From assembly GCF_002934265.1 (NCBI RefSeq), contig NZ_PTIX01000040.1, positions 1-38,066 of the forward strand: a DNA stretch of 38,066 bases, given 5' to 3'. Made by a program: the position numbers and the translations under genes. The notes under the pieces are model-generated. The model worked only from the letters and a program-made list of their open reading frames with translations, ran no database searches and was not told the origin of the DNA. The stretch comes from Actinokineospora auranticolor (lineage in GTDB: Bacteria > Actinomycetota > Actinomycetes > Mycobacteriales > Pseudonocardiaceae). Shown here piece by piece: positions 24,991-32,264 of this stretch; within the stretch, counting starts at the first letter, position 1, and every line of letters starts with the position of its first letter.

Positions 24991-25334
24991 CGGGGCTCCT
25001 GGTTCAGACTGGCCAGATACCGGTTGTAGGCGGCCAGCTCGTCATCGTCTTCGGCGTCGACCACGACCGGGGGTCGCGGCGGTGGCGGGGGTTCCGGCGC
25101 GGGGGCCGGGGCGGCCTGCTCGCGGGCCTTGAGCTTGCGGAACCGCCAGAACATGTAGGCGGGCGCGACCCCGAACAGCGGCCACTGGAGCACGTAGCCC
25201 AGGTTCTGGAAGGTGCCGTTGGCCGACTCGAACCGCTGCCACTGCCACCAGGCCAACCCGCAGCACAGGGCCAGCGACAGCGCGGACACCCCGACAACCA
25301 GGAGTGCGCGCCCGAGCCCCGACCGTTCAGCCAC
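24987..25334 (-). CDS. small conserved membrane protein
   Basis: This 115-aa protein has a first helix ALLVVGVSALSLALCCGLAWW, a second in LGYVLQWPLFGVAPAYMFWRF, and a cytoplasmic tail with a proline run and an acidic segment (DAEDDDEL). I know similar unnamed proteins next to DUF3817 genes in actinomycetes but no function. GTG start; its stop overlaps the DUF3817 ATG, so the two form a coupled pair and may work together in the membrane. Confidence 0.8.
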   Translation of the reverse strand: MAERSGLGRALLVVGVSALSLALCCGLAWWQWQRFESANGTFQNLGYVLQWPLFGVAPAYMFWRFRKLKAREQAAPAPAPEPPPPPRPPVVVDAEDDDELAAYNRYLASLNQEPR

Positions 25335-25371
25335 CGGCCGATGCTAACCCGGGCCCCCTGAGAGACCGCCG

Positions 25372-26175
25372 TCACCCACGGATCAGCAGCCCCGCCAGGT
25401 CGTCCTGGCCCTGGGCCGCCCCGCGCCGCATCAGTTCGAAGTACGGGGCGAGCAGCTCCGAGCTCACCCCCAGCTCCCGGCTGGCCCCCTCGAAGGTGGG
25501 GATGTTCGCGGCCTGCATCTCGATGGTCGCCGCCGGGTCGTCGTTGCGGGCGACCGCGGTCATGGCCGTGATCCAGCGCACCAGCCTGCCGCCGAACTCG
25601 TCGAGGTCGACGCCGCCTTGGGCGCGGACCATCGCGAGCGCGTGGGCCACACCGGCGAACATGCCGTACATGCCGCTGAGCAGGGCGATGTCGTAGAGGG
25701 AGGCGTGGCCGGGGTCGTCGCCGAGGTAGTCGGCCGCGGCGAGGACTCGCAGCGGGTCCGCGTGCCGGTCGAACACGTCCCGGTCCCCGCTGTAGAGGAT
25801 GACGGCGCCGGGGGTGCCGATCATCGGCGGGGTGGCCATGACGCCGCCGTCGAGGAACCGGGCGCCGGGGTGGCGTTCGGCGTGCGCGCGGGCCTGGCCC
25901 GGGGTGCTGGTGGTGAGGTTGAGGACGCCCTTGCTGGCGAGGTCGAGGTCGGCGAGGACGCGGGTGACGGTGGCGTCGTCGAGCAGGCAGACGACGACGA
26001 GGTCCGCCGCCTCGACGGCGGCGGCCGCGGTGGGCGCGGCGGTGGCGCCCTCCGCCGCGAGGGCTTCGGCCTTGGCGGGTGTGCGGTTCCAGACGGTGGG
26101 CGCGTATCCGGCCTTCAGCCAGGTGCGGACGATCGCGGTGCCCATGTTGCCCAGTCCGAGGAAGGTGATCGACAT
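25372..26175 (-). CDS. imine-reductase-like NAD(P)-binding oxidoreductase
   Basis: This belongs to the 6-phosphogluconate/hydroxyisobutyrate dehydrogenase superfamily. The 267-aa product has an N-terminal Rossmann fold ITFLGLGNMGTAIVRTWLKAG followed by VWNRTPAKAEAL, where the Asn-Arg-Thr loop favours NADPH. It also has the GGVMATPPMIGTPGAVILYSG segment, and in the helical half SLYDIALLSGMYGMFAG. The last pattern and the absence of the usual hydroxyacid-dehydrogenase lysine motif point to the imine reductase branch, which reduces cyclic imines; the physiological substrate is unknown. It is divergent from an HxlR regulator with a palindrome between, a common redox-sensor arrangement. Confidence 0.85.
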   Translation of the reverse strand: MSITFLGLGNMGTAIVRTWLKAGYAPTVWNRTPAKAEALAAEGATAAPTAAAAVEAADLVVVCLLDDATVTRVLADLDLASKGVLNLTTSTPGQARAHAERHPGARFLDGGVMATPPMIGTPGAVILYSGDRDVFDRHADPLRVLAAADYLGDDPGHASLYDIALLSGMYGMFAGVAHALAMVRAQGGVDLDEFGGRLVRWITAMTAVARNDDPAATIEMQAANIPTFEGASRELGVSSELLAPYFELMRRGAAQGQDDLAGLLIRG

Positions 26176-26211
26176 GGGGAACAGCGTGGTTCCATGGGCC
26201 TTCCCGCCTCA

Positions 26212-26235
26212 AGTACGCACTTCGAAGTGGGCACT
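26212..26235. promoter_or_regulatory. 24-bp palindrome, probable HxlR operator
   Basis: A perfect 12-bp core CACTTCGAAGTG is flanked by AGT on the left and ACT on the right, with matching bases between (AGTxCx core xGxACT). It lies between the divergent oxidoreductase and hxlR-type genes. TATCCT just to its right fits a -10 for the regulator, and TACTTG on the minus strand fits one for the oxidoreductase. Regulation is inferred. Confidence 0.8.
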
Positions 26236-26268
26236 ATCCTGGCGGTAAGCGATCTCCTGGGGGAAGAC

Positions 26269-26601
26269 ATGACCACGGCACAGCGGCGACCAGCCGCCCA
26301 CGAGTGCGGGCTGGACGCGGCCATGGGGGTGATCGAGGGGAAGTGGAAGGTCTCGATCCTGTGGGCGCTGGGCGAGGGCGCGTGCCGGTTCGGGCGGCTG
26401 CGGCGGATGCTGCCCGGGATCACGGAGAAGGTGCTCGCCTCGCACCTGCGGGAGCTCGAGCGCGACGGCATGGTGACGCGGGAGGAGTTCGCCGAGACCG
26501 TGCCCAAGGTCGAGTATTCGCTGACGGGCCCGGGGATCGCGCTGAACCGGGCGCTGGAACCGCTGGGGGACTGGGGAAAGCGGCACCTGCTCGGCGGCTG
26601 A
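26269..26601 (+). CDS. HxlR family transcriptional regulator
   Basis: This 110-aa winged-helix regulator has the HxlR signature: CGLDAAMGVIEGKWKVSILWAL, CRFGRLRRMLPGITEKVLASHLRELERDGMVTRE, and VEYSLTGPG. The N-terminal cysteine in HECGLDAA corresponds to the redox- or aldehyde-sensing Cys of HypR/YodB-type members, which suggests electrophile sensing. ATG start follows GGGGGA. It likely controls the divergent oxidoreductase through the palindrome between them. Confidence 0.92.
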   Translation: MTTAQRRPAAHECGLDAAMGVIEGKWKVSILWALGEGACRFGRLRRMLPGITEKVLASHLRELERDGMVTREEFAETVPKVEYSLTGPGIALNRALEPLGDWGKRHLLGG

Positions 26602-26624
26602 CCCCGCGCGGTCCACACCGGACG

Positions 26625-27419
26625 CTACCCCCGGGCCGCTTTCCTGGCGTAGGTGTCGGCCAGGGTGAAGACCTGTTGGCCGTAGGGGTTGGAGTTGTTG
26701 TAGGAGAACACTCCCTGCCACCAGCCCTGGGGCGTGGTCAGGTTCCGGCCGTCGGCGCACAGGTAGCGGGCGGCGGCCAGCGCGGCGTCGTCGATCTGTT
26801 GGGGATTCGTTGCCCCGTCGGCGTTCCCGTCGGACGACCACTTCGCCCACGTCGACGGGATGAACTGCATCGGGCCCACGGCGCGGTCCACGGCGGCGTC
26901 CCCGTCGTAGCGGCCGCCGTCGGTGTCCGCGATCGCGCGCACGCCCGGCGCGCCGTCCAGCGGCACGCCGACGATGGGGATGGACGGCACCCCGTCCTCC
27001 CCCAGCACCGCGCCGCCGTACCGGCCGTGGTCCGACTCGACCCGGCCGATGGCCGCGAGCGTCGCCCAGGACAGACCGCACTTCGGCTGGGCGGCGCGCA
27101 CGGTGAGCTCCGCGCCGCCGTAGGCCACCAACGCGCGCGCCGGGATACCGGTGCGCGCGGAGATCTTGTCGGCCCACGGCCGCAACGATCCGACCGCCTG
27201 ACCCGACGTCCCGGGTCCGGCTTCCGCCTCCGGGACCGCGACCGGCGCCTGCGCGCTCGGCTCGACCAGGGGTGGTCGCTCGACCGGCAGATCGGCCCCG
27301 GCGGGCACCGAGGCCACCCGGACGAGCCAGACCGCGATGGCGACGACCAGCAGGATCAGGGCCACGACCAGCAGCCGGAACCACAGTCCGGTCCTGCTCG
27401 GGGGTGCGGGGGTGACCAC
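26625..27419 (-). CDS. membrane-anchored lytic transglycosylase
   Basis: This cell-wall enzyme cleaves peptidoglycan glycan strands. The 264-aa product has an N-terminal membrane anchor (LWFRLLVVALILLVVAIAVWLV), a Pro/Ala linker to about residue 75, then an MltB/SLT-like domain. Motifs are IPARALVAYGGAEL, the catalytic glutamate in IGRVESDHGRYGG, AVGPMQFIPSTWAKW, an NPQQIDDAALAAARYLC segment and a final FSYNNSNPYGQQVFTLADTY. GTG start with GGAG upstream. Convergent with hxlR (23-nt gap). The set of motifs matches a class common and multicopy in actinomycetes. Confidence 0.92.
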   Translation of the reverse strand: MVTPAPPSRTGLWFRLLVVALILLVVAIAVWLVRVASVPAGADLPVERPPLVEPSAQAPVAVPEAEAGPGTSGQAVGSLRPWADKISARTGIPARALVAYGGAELTVRAAQPKCGLSWATLAAIGRVESDHGRYGGAVLGEDGVPSIPIVGVPLDGAPGVRAIADTDGGRYDGDAAVDRAVGPMQFIPSTWAKWSSDGNADGATNPQQIDDAALAAARYLCADGRNLTTPQGWWQGVFSYNNSNPYGQQVFTLADTYARKAARG

Positions 27420-27528
27420 CGTGCTCCAGTCTCGCGTCGCCGATCCGGTCGGGCGCGAGGACGCCCGTCCGTCACAGCATCGACGACGAGAACACGGGGG
27501 TGGTGCTCGGGGTGGGGATCCGAGCGGG

Positions 27529-28020
27529 TCAGGCGGCGCCGTCGCGGCGTTGCCGCTGGAGGCGGGCCACGCACCAAGCGGGGGCGCTGCCCCGGCGCAG
27601 GTGCTCCAGCACGGTGAGGGGACCGAGCCTGCGCGCCAGGTCGGAGGGGGCCAGACCGGCCGCGCGGTAGTCGAGGGCGCGCTGGTCCAGCGGGCTCATG
27701 CCCGCGTCCCACCACTCCTCGGCCTCCGCGACACCGCCGACCATCTGCCACCAACCCGCCGCCGCGGCGAGCAGGTCGTGCGGCACGTCGGGCAGGCGCT
27801 GGCGCATGGCCGCGATGTAGCGCGGGTCGGCGGCCTCCACCGTCGCCCAGCGGGAGGCCCCGGCACGGGCCCGCTGGCCGGGAATACCCGGCGTGGCGAC
27901 TACGGGAGCGTCGGCGAGCCATTGCGAAGCGATGCGCTGCGCCTCGTCCGCGTCGGCGTCCTGCGCGCGCTCGGCGGTCCACTGGCGGACCAGGGCGTCG
28001 ACCCCGGGATCGTCGAGCAT
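27529..28020 (-). CDS. hypothetical protein, helical, Trp-rich middle
   Basis: I do not recognise this 163-aa protein as a named family. It is soluble, Ala/Arg-rich and probably all-helical. An N-terminal ALVRQWTAERAQDADADEAQRIASQWL is followed by AAMRQRLPDVPHDLLAAAAGWWQMVGGVAEAEEWWDAGMSPLDQRALDYRAAGL. The second part reads like a short helical module (LAPSDLARRLGPLTVLEHLRRG). The ATG follows AGGAGG at short spacing (4 nt); an in-frame ATG seven codons upstream is a weaker alternative. Same strand as the transglycosylase and the small membrane peptide, about 110 and 230 nt away, so it may have its own promoter. Confidence 0.7.
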   Translation of the reverse strand: MLDDPGVDALVRQWTAERAQDADADEAQRIASQWLADAPVVATPGIPGQRARAGASRWATVEAADPRYIAAMRQRLPDVPHDLLAAAAGWWQMVGGVAEAEEWWDAGMSPLDQRALDYRAAGLAPSDLARRLGPLTVLEHLRRGSAPAWCVARLQRQRRDGAA

Positions 28021-28211
28021 TCTGCCTCCTGGAGGTCTCATGATCACTCGATGGCTGAAACCGTAGGGGCAGGGACCGACAGATCGCCAGAGGCAAAACG
28101 GACCAGTTCGCCGAATGGACCCCCAAAGCCCCCAGATCCACCCGGACGGTCCAATATGGATCTTACCCGGGCCAAGATCATCACCGATGGTGACGGTGTA
28201 CGGGGGCAGGA

Positions 28212-28244
28212 CTGTAGGGGGACACGGGTCCGTGTCCCCCACAG
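28212..28244 (-). terminator. GC-rich hairpin terminator after the 53-aa peptide gene
   Basis: GGGGGACACG faces CGTGTCCCCC across a 4-nt loop, and CTGT/ACAG adds four more pairs with one bulged A. It begins 9 nt beyond the stop of the small membrane peptide on the minus strand. The T-tract is poor, as often in high-GC actinomycetes. Confidence 0.75.
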
Positions 28245-28253
28245 GGCCGCTGG

Positions 28254-28415
28254 TCAGGCGAAGATGTTCTTCAGGAAGGTGATGATGGCCTCGGCGCCCT
28301 CGCGCAGCCAGCTCAGCAGGTCCTGGACCGCCTGGGCGGCCTGGTTGGGCTGGCTGATCACGTAGAACAGCACCAGCGCGACCGCGACGAGCGTCACGAC
28401 CTTCTTGGCGTTCAT
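28254..28415 (-). CDS. 53-aa conserved-type membrane peptide
   Basis: This short gene has a lysine-rich start (MNAKK), one membrane helix (VVTLVAVALVLFYVISQP) and then an amphipathic helix (AAQAVQDLLSWLREGAEAIITFLKNIFA). GGGAGTGG lies 4-5 nt before the ATG and a strong hairpin follows the stop, both arguing for a real gene. I recall similar short unnamed actinomycete proteins but no function. It is monocistronic here, with about 460 nt free upstream. A role as membrane peptide or small partner protein is guesswork. Confidence 0.8.
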   Translation of the reverse strand: MNAKKVVTLVAVALVLFYVISQPNQAAQAVQDLLSWLREGAEAIITFLKNIFA

Positions 28416-28874
28416 CGGTCCACTCCCGTCCCCGCGCCGCCGGCCCTCCCCGTGCGCTCCCCCATCCGATCGCGTCCGGCGGCGGTTTCCCGCGATCGAC
28501 GGCACCGAGAGTGAGCGACCGGCCACGACGGCCCCGCTCGACCACCCCATGGCGCCGATTGGATCACTCTACGGGCCGAGAGCGCCGATTACCGGGCAGA
28601 CACACCAACCCGACCCATCCGAACCCCGGTCCGGGCCCGCCCGTCTCACGATCGGTGACACCTTTGTGCCGTCGGCGCGGTCCGGACACCGCGGCGGCGG
28701 GCGGACCGGTACAACTTGGTGCGCGCCGGGCGGGGCATCCCCCGCGGCGCGAGCCGCACCCGCCCAGCAGGCGCGGTGCTCGACGAGGCCGCGACGGCGG
28801 CTTGTTTCACCCTCGGCTGTGGGGCGCCACAAGCACCCGCACAGCCGTCCTCCTCGTCCTCTGTGGATTCCCGC
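28416..28874. other. intergenic region of about 460 nt
   Basis: No gene is recognised between the 53-aa peptide and the racemase-like gene. On the minus strand TAGAGT near 28568-28573 fits a TANNNT -10 for the peptide gene, without a clear -35. GCGCCGATT occurs twice (near 28552 and 28582), flanking this element and possibly a binding site. A terminator for the racemase operon is not obvious. Confidence 0.4.
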
Positions 28875-30005
28875 TCAGGCGATGGTCCCGGCCGCGCGCA
28901 GGCGCTCGACCTCCGCCGCGGCCACCCCGAGTTCGGCCAGCACCGCGGCGGTGTCGGCGCGCGGCGGGCGGGGCGGTGCCGGGGTGTCGACCGCGCTGCG
29001 GCCGAACCGGGGCGCGGGCGCGGGCTGCGGTTTGCCTTCCAGGTCGATGAACGTGCCGCGGGCGGCGTTGTGCGGGTGGCCGATCGCCTCCTCGGGCGTG
29101 AGCACCGGGGACAGGCAGGCGTCCGTGCCCTCCGCCAGGGCCGCCCACTCGTCCCGGGTGCGCGCGCGGACCGCGTCCGCGATGCGTTCGCGCAGGTCCG
29201 GCCAGGTCGACGGGTCCAGGTGGTTGGGCACGTCGGCGAAGCCGAGGAGCTTCGCCAGTTCGGTGAAGAACCGGGTCTCGATGGCGCCGATGGCGACGTG
29301 CCTGCCGTCGGCGGTCTCGTAGGTGTCGTAGAACGGCGCGCCGCCGTCGAGCAGGTTGGCGCCGCGCGGGTTGGGCCAGGCGCCGACGTTGCGCAGGCCG
29401 TGCAGGCTCGCGGTCAGCAGCGCGGCGCCCTCGACCATCGACGCGTCGACGACCTGCCCCCGGCCGGAGGTCTGCCGCTCCACCAGCGCGGCCAGCACGC
29501 CCACGGCCAGCAGCATCCCGCCGCCGCCGAAGTCGCCCAGCAGGTTGAGCGGCGGCGTCGGCCGGTGCCCGGCCCGGCCGATCGGGTCGAGCGCGCCCGC
29601 GATCGCGATGTAGTTGATGTCGTGCCCGGCGGTGTGCGCGAGCGGGCCGTCCTGTCCCCAGCCGGTGACCCGGCCGTAGACCAGGCGGGGGTTGCGGGCC
29701 AGCAGCGCCTCCGGGCCCAGGCCCATCCGCTCGGCGACGCCCGGCCGGAAGCCCTCGACCAGCACGTCGGCCGTGTCGACCAGGCTCAGGACCAGGTCGA
29801 GGCCGTCGGGGGACTTGACGTCGACGCCGATCCAGCGGCGGCCCCGGGTGAGCGGGTCGTCGGGGAAGCCGAGCACGTCGGCCCCGGGTCGGGCGCGGTC
29901 GACCCGGACCACGTCGGCGCCGAGGTCGGCGAGCACGGTGGCGGCGAAGGGGGCGGGGGCCAGGCCCGCCAGCTCGACCACGCGCAGCCCGGTCAGCGGT
30001 CCCAT
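28875..30005 (-). CDS. CaiB/BaiF family, alpha-methylacyl-CoA racemase-like
   Basis: Such enzymes epimerise 2-methylacyl-CoA thioesters so that branched chains can enter beta-oxidation. The 376-aa product starts MGPLTGLRVVELAGLAPAPF and has GVDVKSPDG, VLVEGFRPGV, the AGHDINYIAIAG motif (His128) and NLLGDFGGGG (Asp158). These two residues sit where the mycobacterial racemase has His126 and Asp156, which supports racemase over a plain CoA-transferase. It lies 25 nt downstream of a long-chain-type acyl-CoA dehydrogenase in the same direction, consistent with methyl-branched fatty acid or sterol side-chain catabolism. Divergent TetR likely controls both. Confidence 0.88.
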   Translation of the reverse strand: MGPLTGLRVVELAGLAPAPFAATVLADLGADVVRVDRARPGADVLGFPDDPLTRGRRWIGVDVKSPDGLDLVLSLVDTADVLVEGFRPGVAERMGLGPEALLARNPRLVYGRVTGWGQDGPLAHTAGHDINYIAIAGALDPIGRAGHRPTPPLNLLGDFGGGGMLLAVGVLAALVERQTSGRGQVVDASMVEGAALLTASLHGLRNVGAWPNPRGANLLDGGAPFYDTYETADGRHVAIGAIETRFFTELAKLLGFADVPNHLDPSTWPDLRERIADAVRARTRDEWAALAEGTDACLSPVLTPEEAIGHPHNAARGTFIDLEGKPQPAPAPRFGRSAVDTPAPPRPPRADTAAVLAELGVAAAEVERLRAAGTIA

Positions 30006-30030
30006 GTCGGTGTCCTTGTCCTGGGGCGGG

Positions 30031-31173
30031 TCAGAGCGAGCGGGAGATGATTTCCTTCATGATCTCGTTGGTGCCGCCGTAGATGCGCTGCACGCGCTGG
30101 TCCGTGTAGATGCGCGCGATGGGGTACTCGGTCATGTAGCCGTAGCCGCCGTGCAGTTGCAGGCACTCGTCGATGGCCTTCATGGCGCGGTCGCTGGTCC
30201 ACCACTTGAGCATCGCCACGGTGGGGATGTCGAGTTCGCCGCGCAGGTGCTTGGCGACGCAGTCGTCGAGGAACAGCCGCGCGATGTGCGTCTCGGTGGC
30301 GACCTCGGCGAGGGTGAACTTGGTGTTCTGGAAGTGGTACACCGGGCGGCCGAACGCCTGGCGCTCCTTGGTGTAGCGCAGGGTCTCGGCCAGCGCGAGT
30401 TCCATGGCGACCACCGAGGAGACGCCGATGATCAGGCGTTCCTGCGGGAGCTGGTTCATCAGCTGGATGAACCCCTGGCCCTCGGCGGTGCCGAGCAGGT
30501 TGGTCGCCGGGACGCGCACGTCGTCGAAGAACAGCTCGGCGGTGTCCTGGGACTTCTGGCCGATCTTGTCCAGGACGCGGCCGTGGCGGAAGCCGGGGCG
30601 GTCGGCCTCGACGATGACCAGGGAGGTGCCCTCGGCGCCCTTGGTCGGGTCGGTCTTGGCGACCACGACGACGAAGTCGCACTGGCCGCCGTTGGTGATG
30701 AAGGTCTTGGTGCCGGTGACGACGTACTCGTCGCCGTCGCGGACCGCGCGGGTCTTGATGGCCTGCAGGTCCGAGCCCGCGCCCGGCTCGGTCATGGCGA
30801 TCGCGCCGACCCACTCGCCGGAGGCGAGCTTCGGCAGCCAGGCGTGCTTCTGCTCCTCGGTGCCGTAGGCGAGGACGTAGTGGGCGACGATGCCGTTGTG
30901 CAGCGACACGCCCCAGCCGCTGTCGCCCGCGCGGGCCTGCTCCTCCAGCAGCACGACCTCGTGGGCGAAGGTGCCGCCACCGCCGCCGTACTCCTCGGGG
31001 ATGGACAGGCAGAGCAGCCCGACCTCGCCCGCCTTGCGCCACAGCTCGCGGTCGACCTGCTTGTTCTCGATCCACCGCTCGATGTTCGGGGTCAGCTCCT
31101 TGGCGCAGAAGGTGCGCGCCAGGTCGCGGAACGCGTCGAGGTCCTCGTCCATCCACACCGGTCGCTGGGCCAT
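30031..31173 (-). CDS. long-chain-type acyl-CoA dehydrogenase
   Basis: This FAD enzyme catalyses the first beta-oxidation step. The 380-aa product has IPEEYGGGGG, IAMTEPGAGSDL, KTFITNGGQCDF, KERQAFGRPV, LHGGYGYMTEYP and IYGGTNEIMKEIISRSL. In the last motif the usual catalytic Glu (YEGT) is a Gly, while LPQERL in the middle carries a glutamate. That is the swap known from long-chain (ACADL-type) dehydrogenases, so the base is probably the Glu of LPQERL. ATG start with GAGGAGG six bases before it; a longer upstream frame crosses the operator and is rejected. First gene of the operon with the racemase-like protein. Confidence 0.92.
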   Translation of the reverse strand: MAQRPVWMDEDLDAFRDLARTFCAKELTPNIERWIENKQVDRELWRKAGEVGLLCLSIPEEYGGGGGTFAHEVVLLEEQARAGDSGWGVSLHNGIVAHYVLAYGTEEQKHAWLPKLASGEWVGAIAMTEPGAGSDLQAIKTRAVRDGDEYVVTGTKTFITNGGQCDFVVVVAKTDPTKGAEGTSLVIVEADRPGFRHGRVLDKIGQKSQDTAELFFDDVRVPATNLLGTAEGQGFIQLMNQLPQERLIIGVSSVVAMELALAETLRYTKERQAFGRPVYHFQNTKFTLAEVATETHIARLFLDDCVAKHLRGELDIPTVAMLKWWTSDRAMKAIDECLQLHGGYGYMTEYPIARIYTDQRVQRIYGGTNEIMKEIISRSL

Positions 31174-31202
31174 GCCCGCCTCCTCGATCGCAGGCCGCAG
31201 AA

Positions 31203-31220
31203 ACATTCCGGCCTGAATGT
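31203..31220. promoter_or_regulatory. 18-bp palindrome, probable TetR operator
   Basis: ACATTC and GAATGT flank CGGCCT; only one pair of the 18-bp dyad mismatches. A third half-site GAATGTACATG starts at 31233, 12 nt farther. It lies between the divergent acyl-CoA dehydrogenase and TetR genes, where an operator is expected. Binding is inferred. Confidence 0.8.
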
Positions 31221-31297
31221 AAGTTCGATCGCGAATGTACATGCTCGTCGGACTGACCGTAAAGTGCGAGCCGGATCAGGTGTTGGAGGAGGTTCCG

Positions 31298-31918
31298 GTG
31301 TCCCTGCGCACCCACCGCACGCAGCAGGAACGCAGCGAGCTGACGCGCGAGGCACTCCTGGAGGCCACTATCGCCTGCCTGGTCGAACTCGGCTACGCGC
31401 GCACGACCGTGCAGGAGATCTGTGCGCGGGCGGGCGTCTCGCGCGGCGCGCAGCAGCACCACTTCACCACCAAGGCCGAGCTGATGACCGCCGCCCTGGA
31501 GCACCTGTTCTCCCGGATGACCAGCCAGCTGCGCGCCGCGGCCGCCGCGCTGCCGCCCGGGCGGGCACGGGTCACCGCGGGCATCGACATGCTGTGGGAG
31601 TCGTACTCGGGGACGCTGTCGACCGCGGCGATGGAGCTGTGGGTCGCCGCGCGCACCGACCCCGAGCTGCGGGAGGCGCTGACCCCGGTCGACCGGGCGC
31701 TGGGCCACGCGACCCTGGAGCTCTACCGCGACGCGTCCGGCCTGTCCGTGCCGGACGCCGAGCTGGAGACGTACATGCTGCTCAGCGTGCACCTGGTCCG
31801 CGGGCTGGCGCTGGACGCGATGATCGGCGGCGGGGCCGAGCGGCGGTCGAAGCTGCTCGACGAGTGGAAGTCCGCGATCCTCGACCGCTACGCCGCGGCG
31901 ACCGACTCGGCGCGCTGA
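31298..31918 (+). CDS. TetR/AcrR family transcriptional regulator
   Basis: This 206-aa regulator has a standard N-terminal HTH (residues about 12-58): LLEATIACLVELGYARTTVQ then EICARAGVSRGAQQHHFTTKAELM. The remainder is a helical ligand-binding domain (TetR_C-like, with MELWVAARTDPELREAL). GTG start chosen because AGGAGG lies five bases upstream; the frame is open further but crosses the operator region. Divergent from the acyl-CoA dehydrogenase/racemase operon and probably its repressor, possibly relieved by an acyl-CoA. Confidence 0.9.
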   Translation: MSLRTHRTQQERSELTREALLEATIACLVELGYARTTVQEICARAGVSRGAQQHHFTTKAELMTAALEHLFSRMTSQLRAAAAALPPGRARVTAGIDMLWESYSGTLSTAAMELWVAARTDPELREALTPVDRALGHATLELYRDASGLSVPDAELETYMLLSVHLVRGLALDAMIGGGAERRSKLLDEWKSAILDRYAAATDSAR

Positions 31919-32018
31919 GCCGCGACCGAAGACCCGGGGACAGGGGTTTCGGCCGCGGCCCACTCGGGCAGACCGGTGGTGCAGGGTGATCATCGAGTGA
32001 CACGCAGGGATCTCGGTG

Positions 32019-32067
32019 GGCGCCGGTCGTGCCCGCGAGTGCAGGGGTGGCGGGCACGACCGGCGCC
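32019..32067. repeat. perfect 18-bp inverted repeat, 13-nt loop
   Basis: GGCGCCGGTCGTGCCCGC at 32019-32036 is exactly complementary to 32050-32067. The stem is unusually long and perfect. It lies 100 nt beyond the TetR stop and has no T-tract. It could be a terminator, an inverted-repeat element end or a dyad-binding site. Confidence 0.85.
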
Positions 32068-32127
32068 GGGCATGTGGGAGATGCCTGACGTCCTCTTCAC
32101 TTGCGTTCCTCTTCACTGCCCTCTTGC

Positions 32128-32162
32128 AACAGCCGACCCGGCCCTCGCTCGGGTCGGCTGTT
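32128..32162 (+). terminator. 13-bp hairpin terminator
   Basis: AACAGCCGACCCG and CGGGTCGGCTGTT are perfectly complementary with a 9-nt loop. The flanks CTTGC and TTACACCCCT give little T-tract. It most plausibly ends transcription arriving from the TetR gene, or acts in both directions. Confidence 0.8.
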
Positions 32163-32264
32163 ACACCCCTAGAAGAGGGGCCCGGGACGCTAACGGGACG
32201 TTCGCTTACGCAAACATTCCGCCTCTCGCGTGCCCGGTCGGCCTGACCTGCGAAGATCTCCCGC

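Larger units (their letters stand above)
31919..32264. other. intergenic region with two strong hairpins
   Basis: This 346-nt stretch follows the TetR gene and precedes the Pro/Ala-rich membrane protein. It contains two stable hairpins (listed separately) and a direct repeat TCCTCTTCACT (near 32089 and 32108) between them. GAAGAT at 32252-32257, seven bases before the downstream GTG, may be a leaderless-type -10. Confidence 0.55.
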
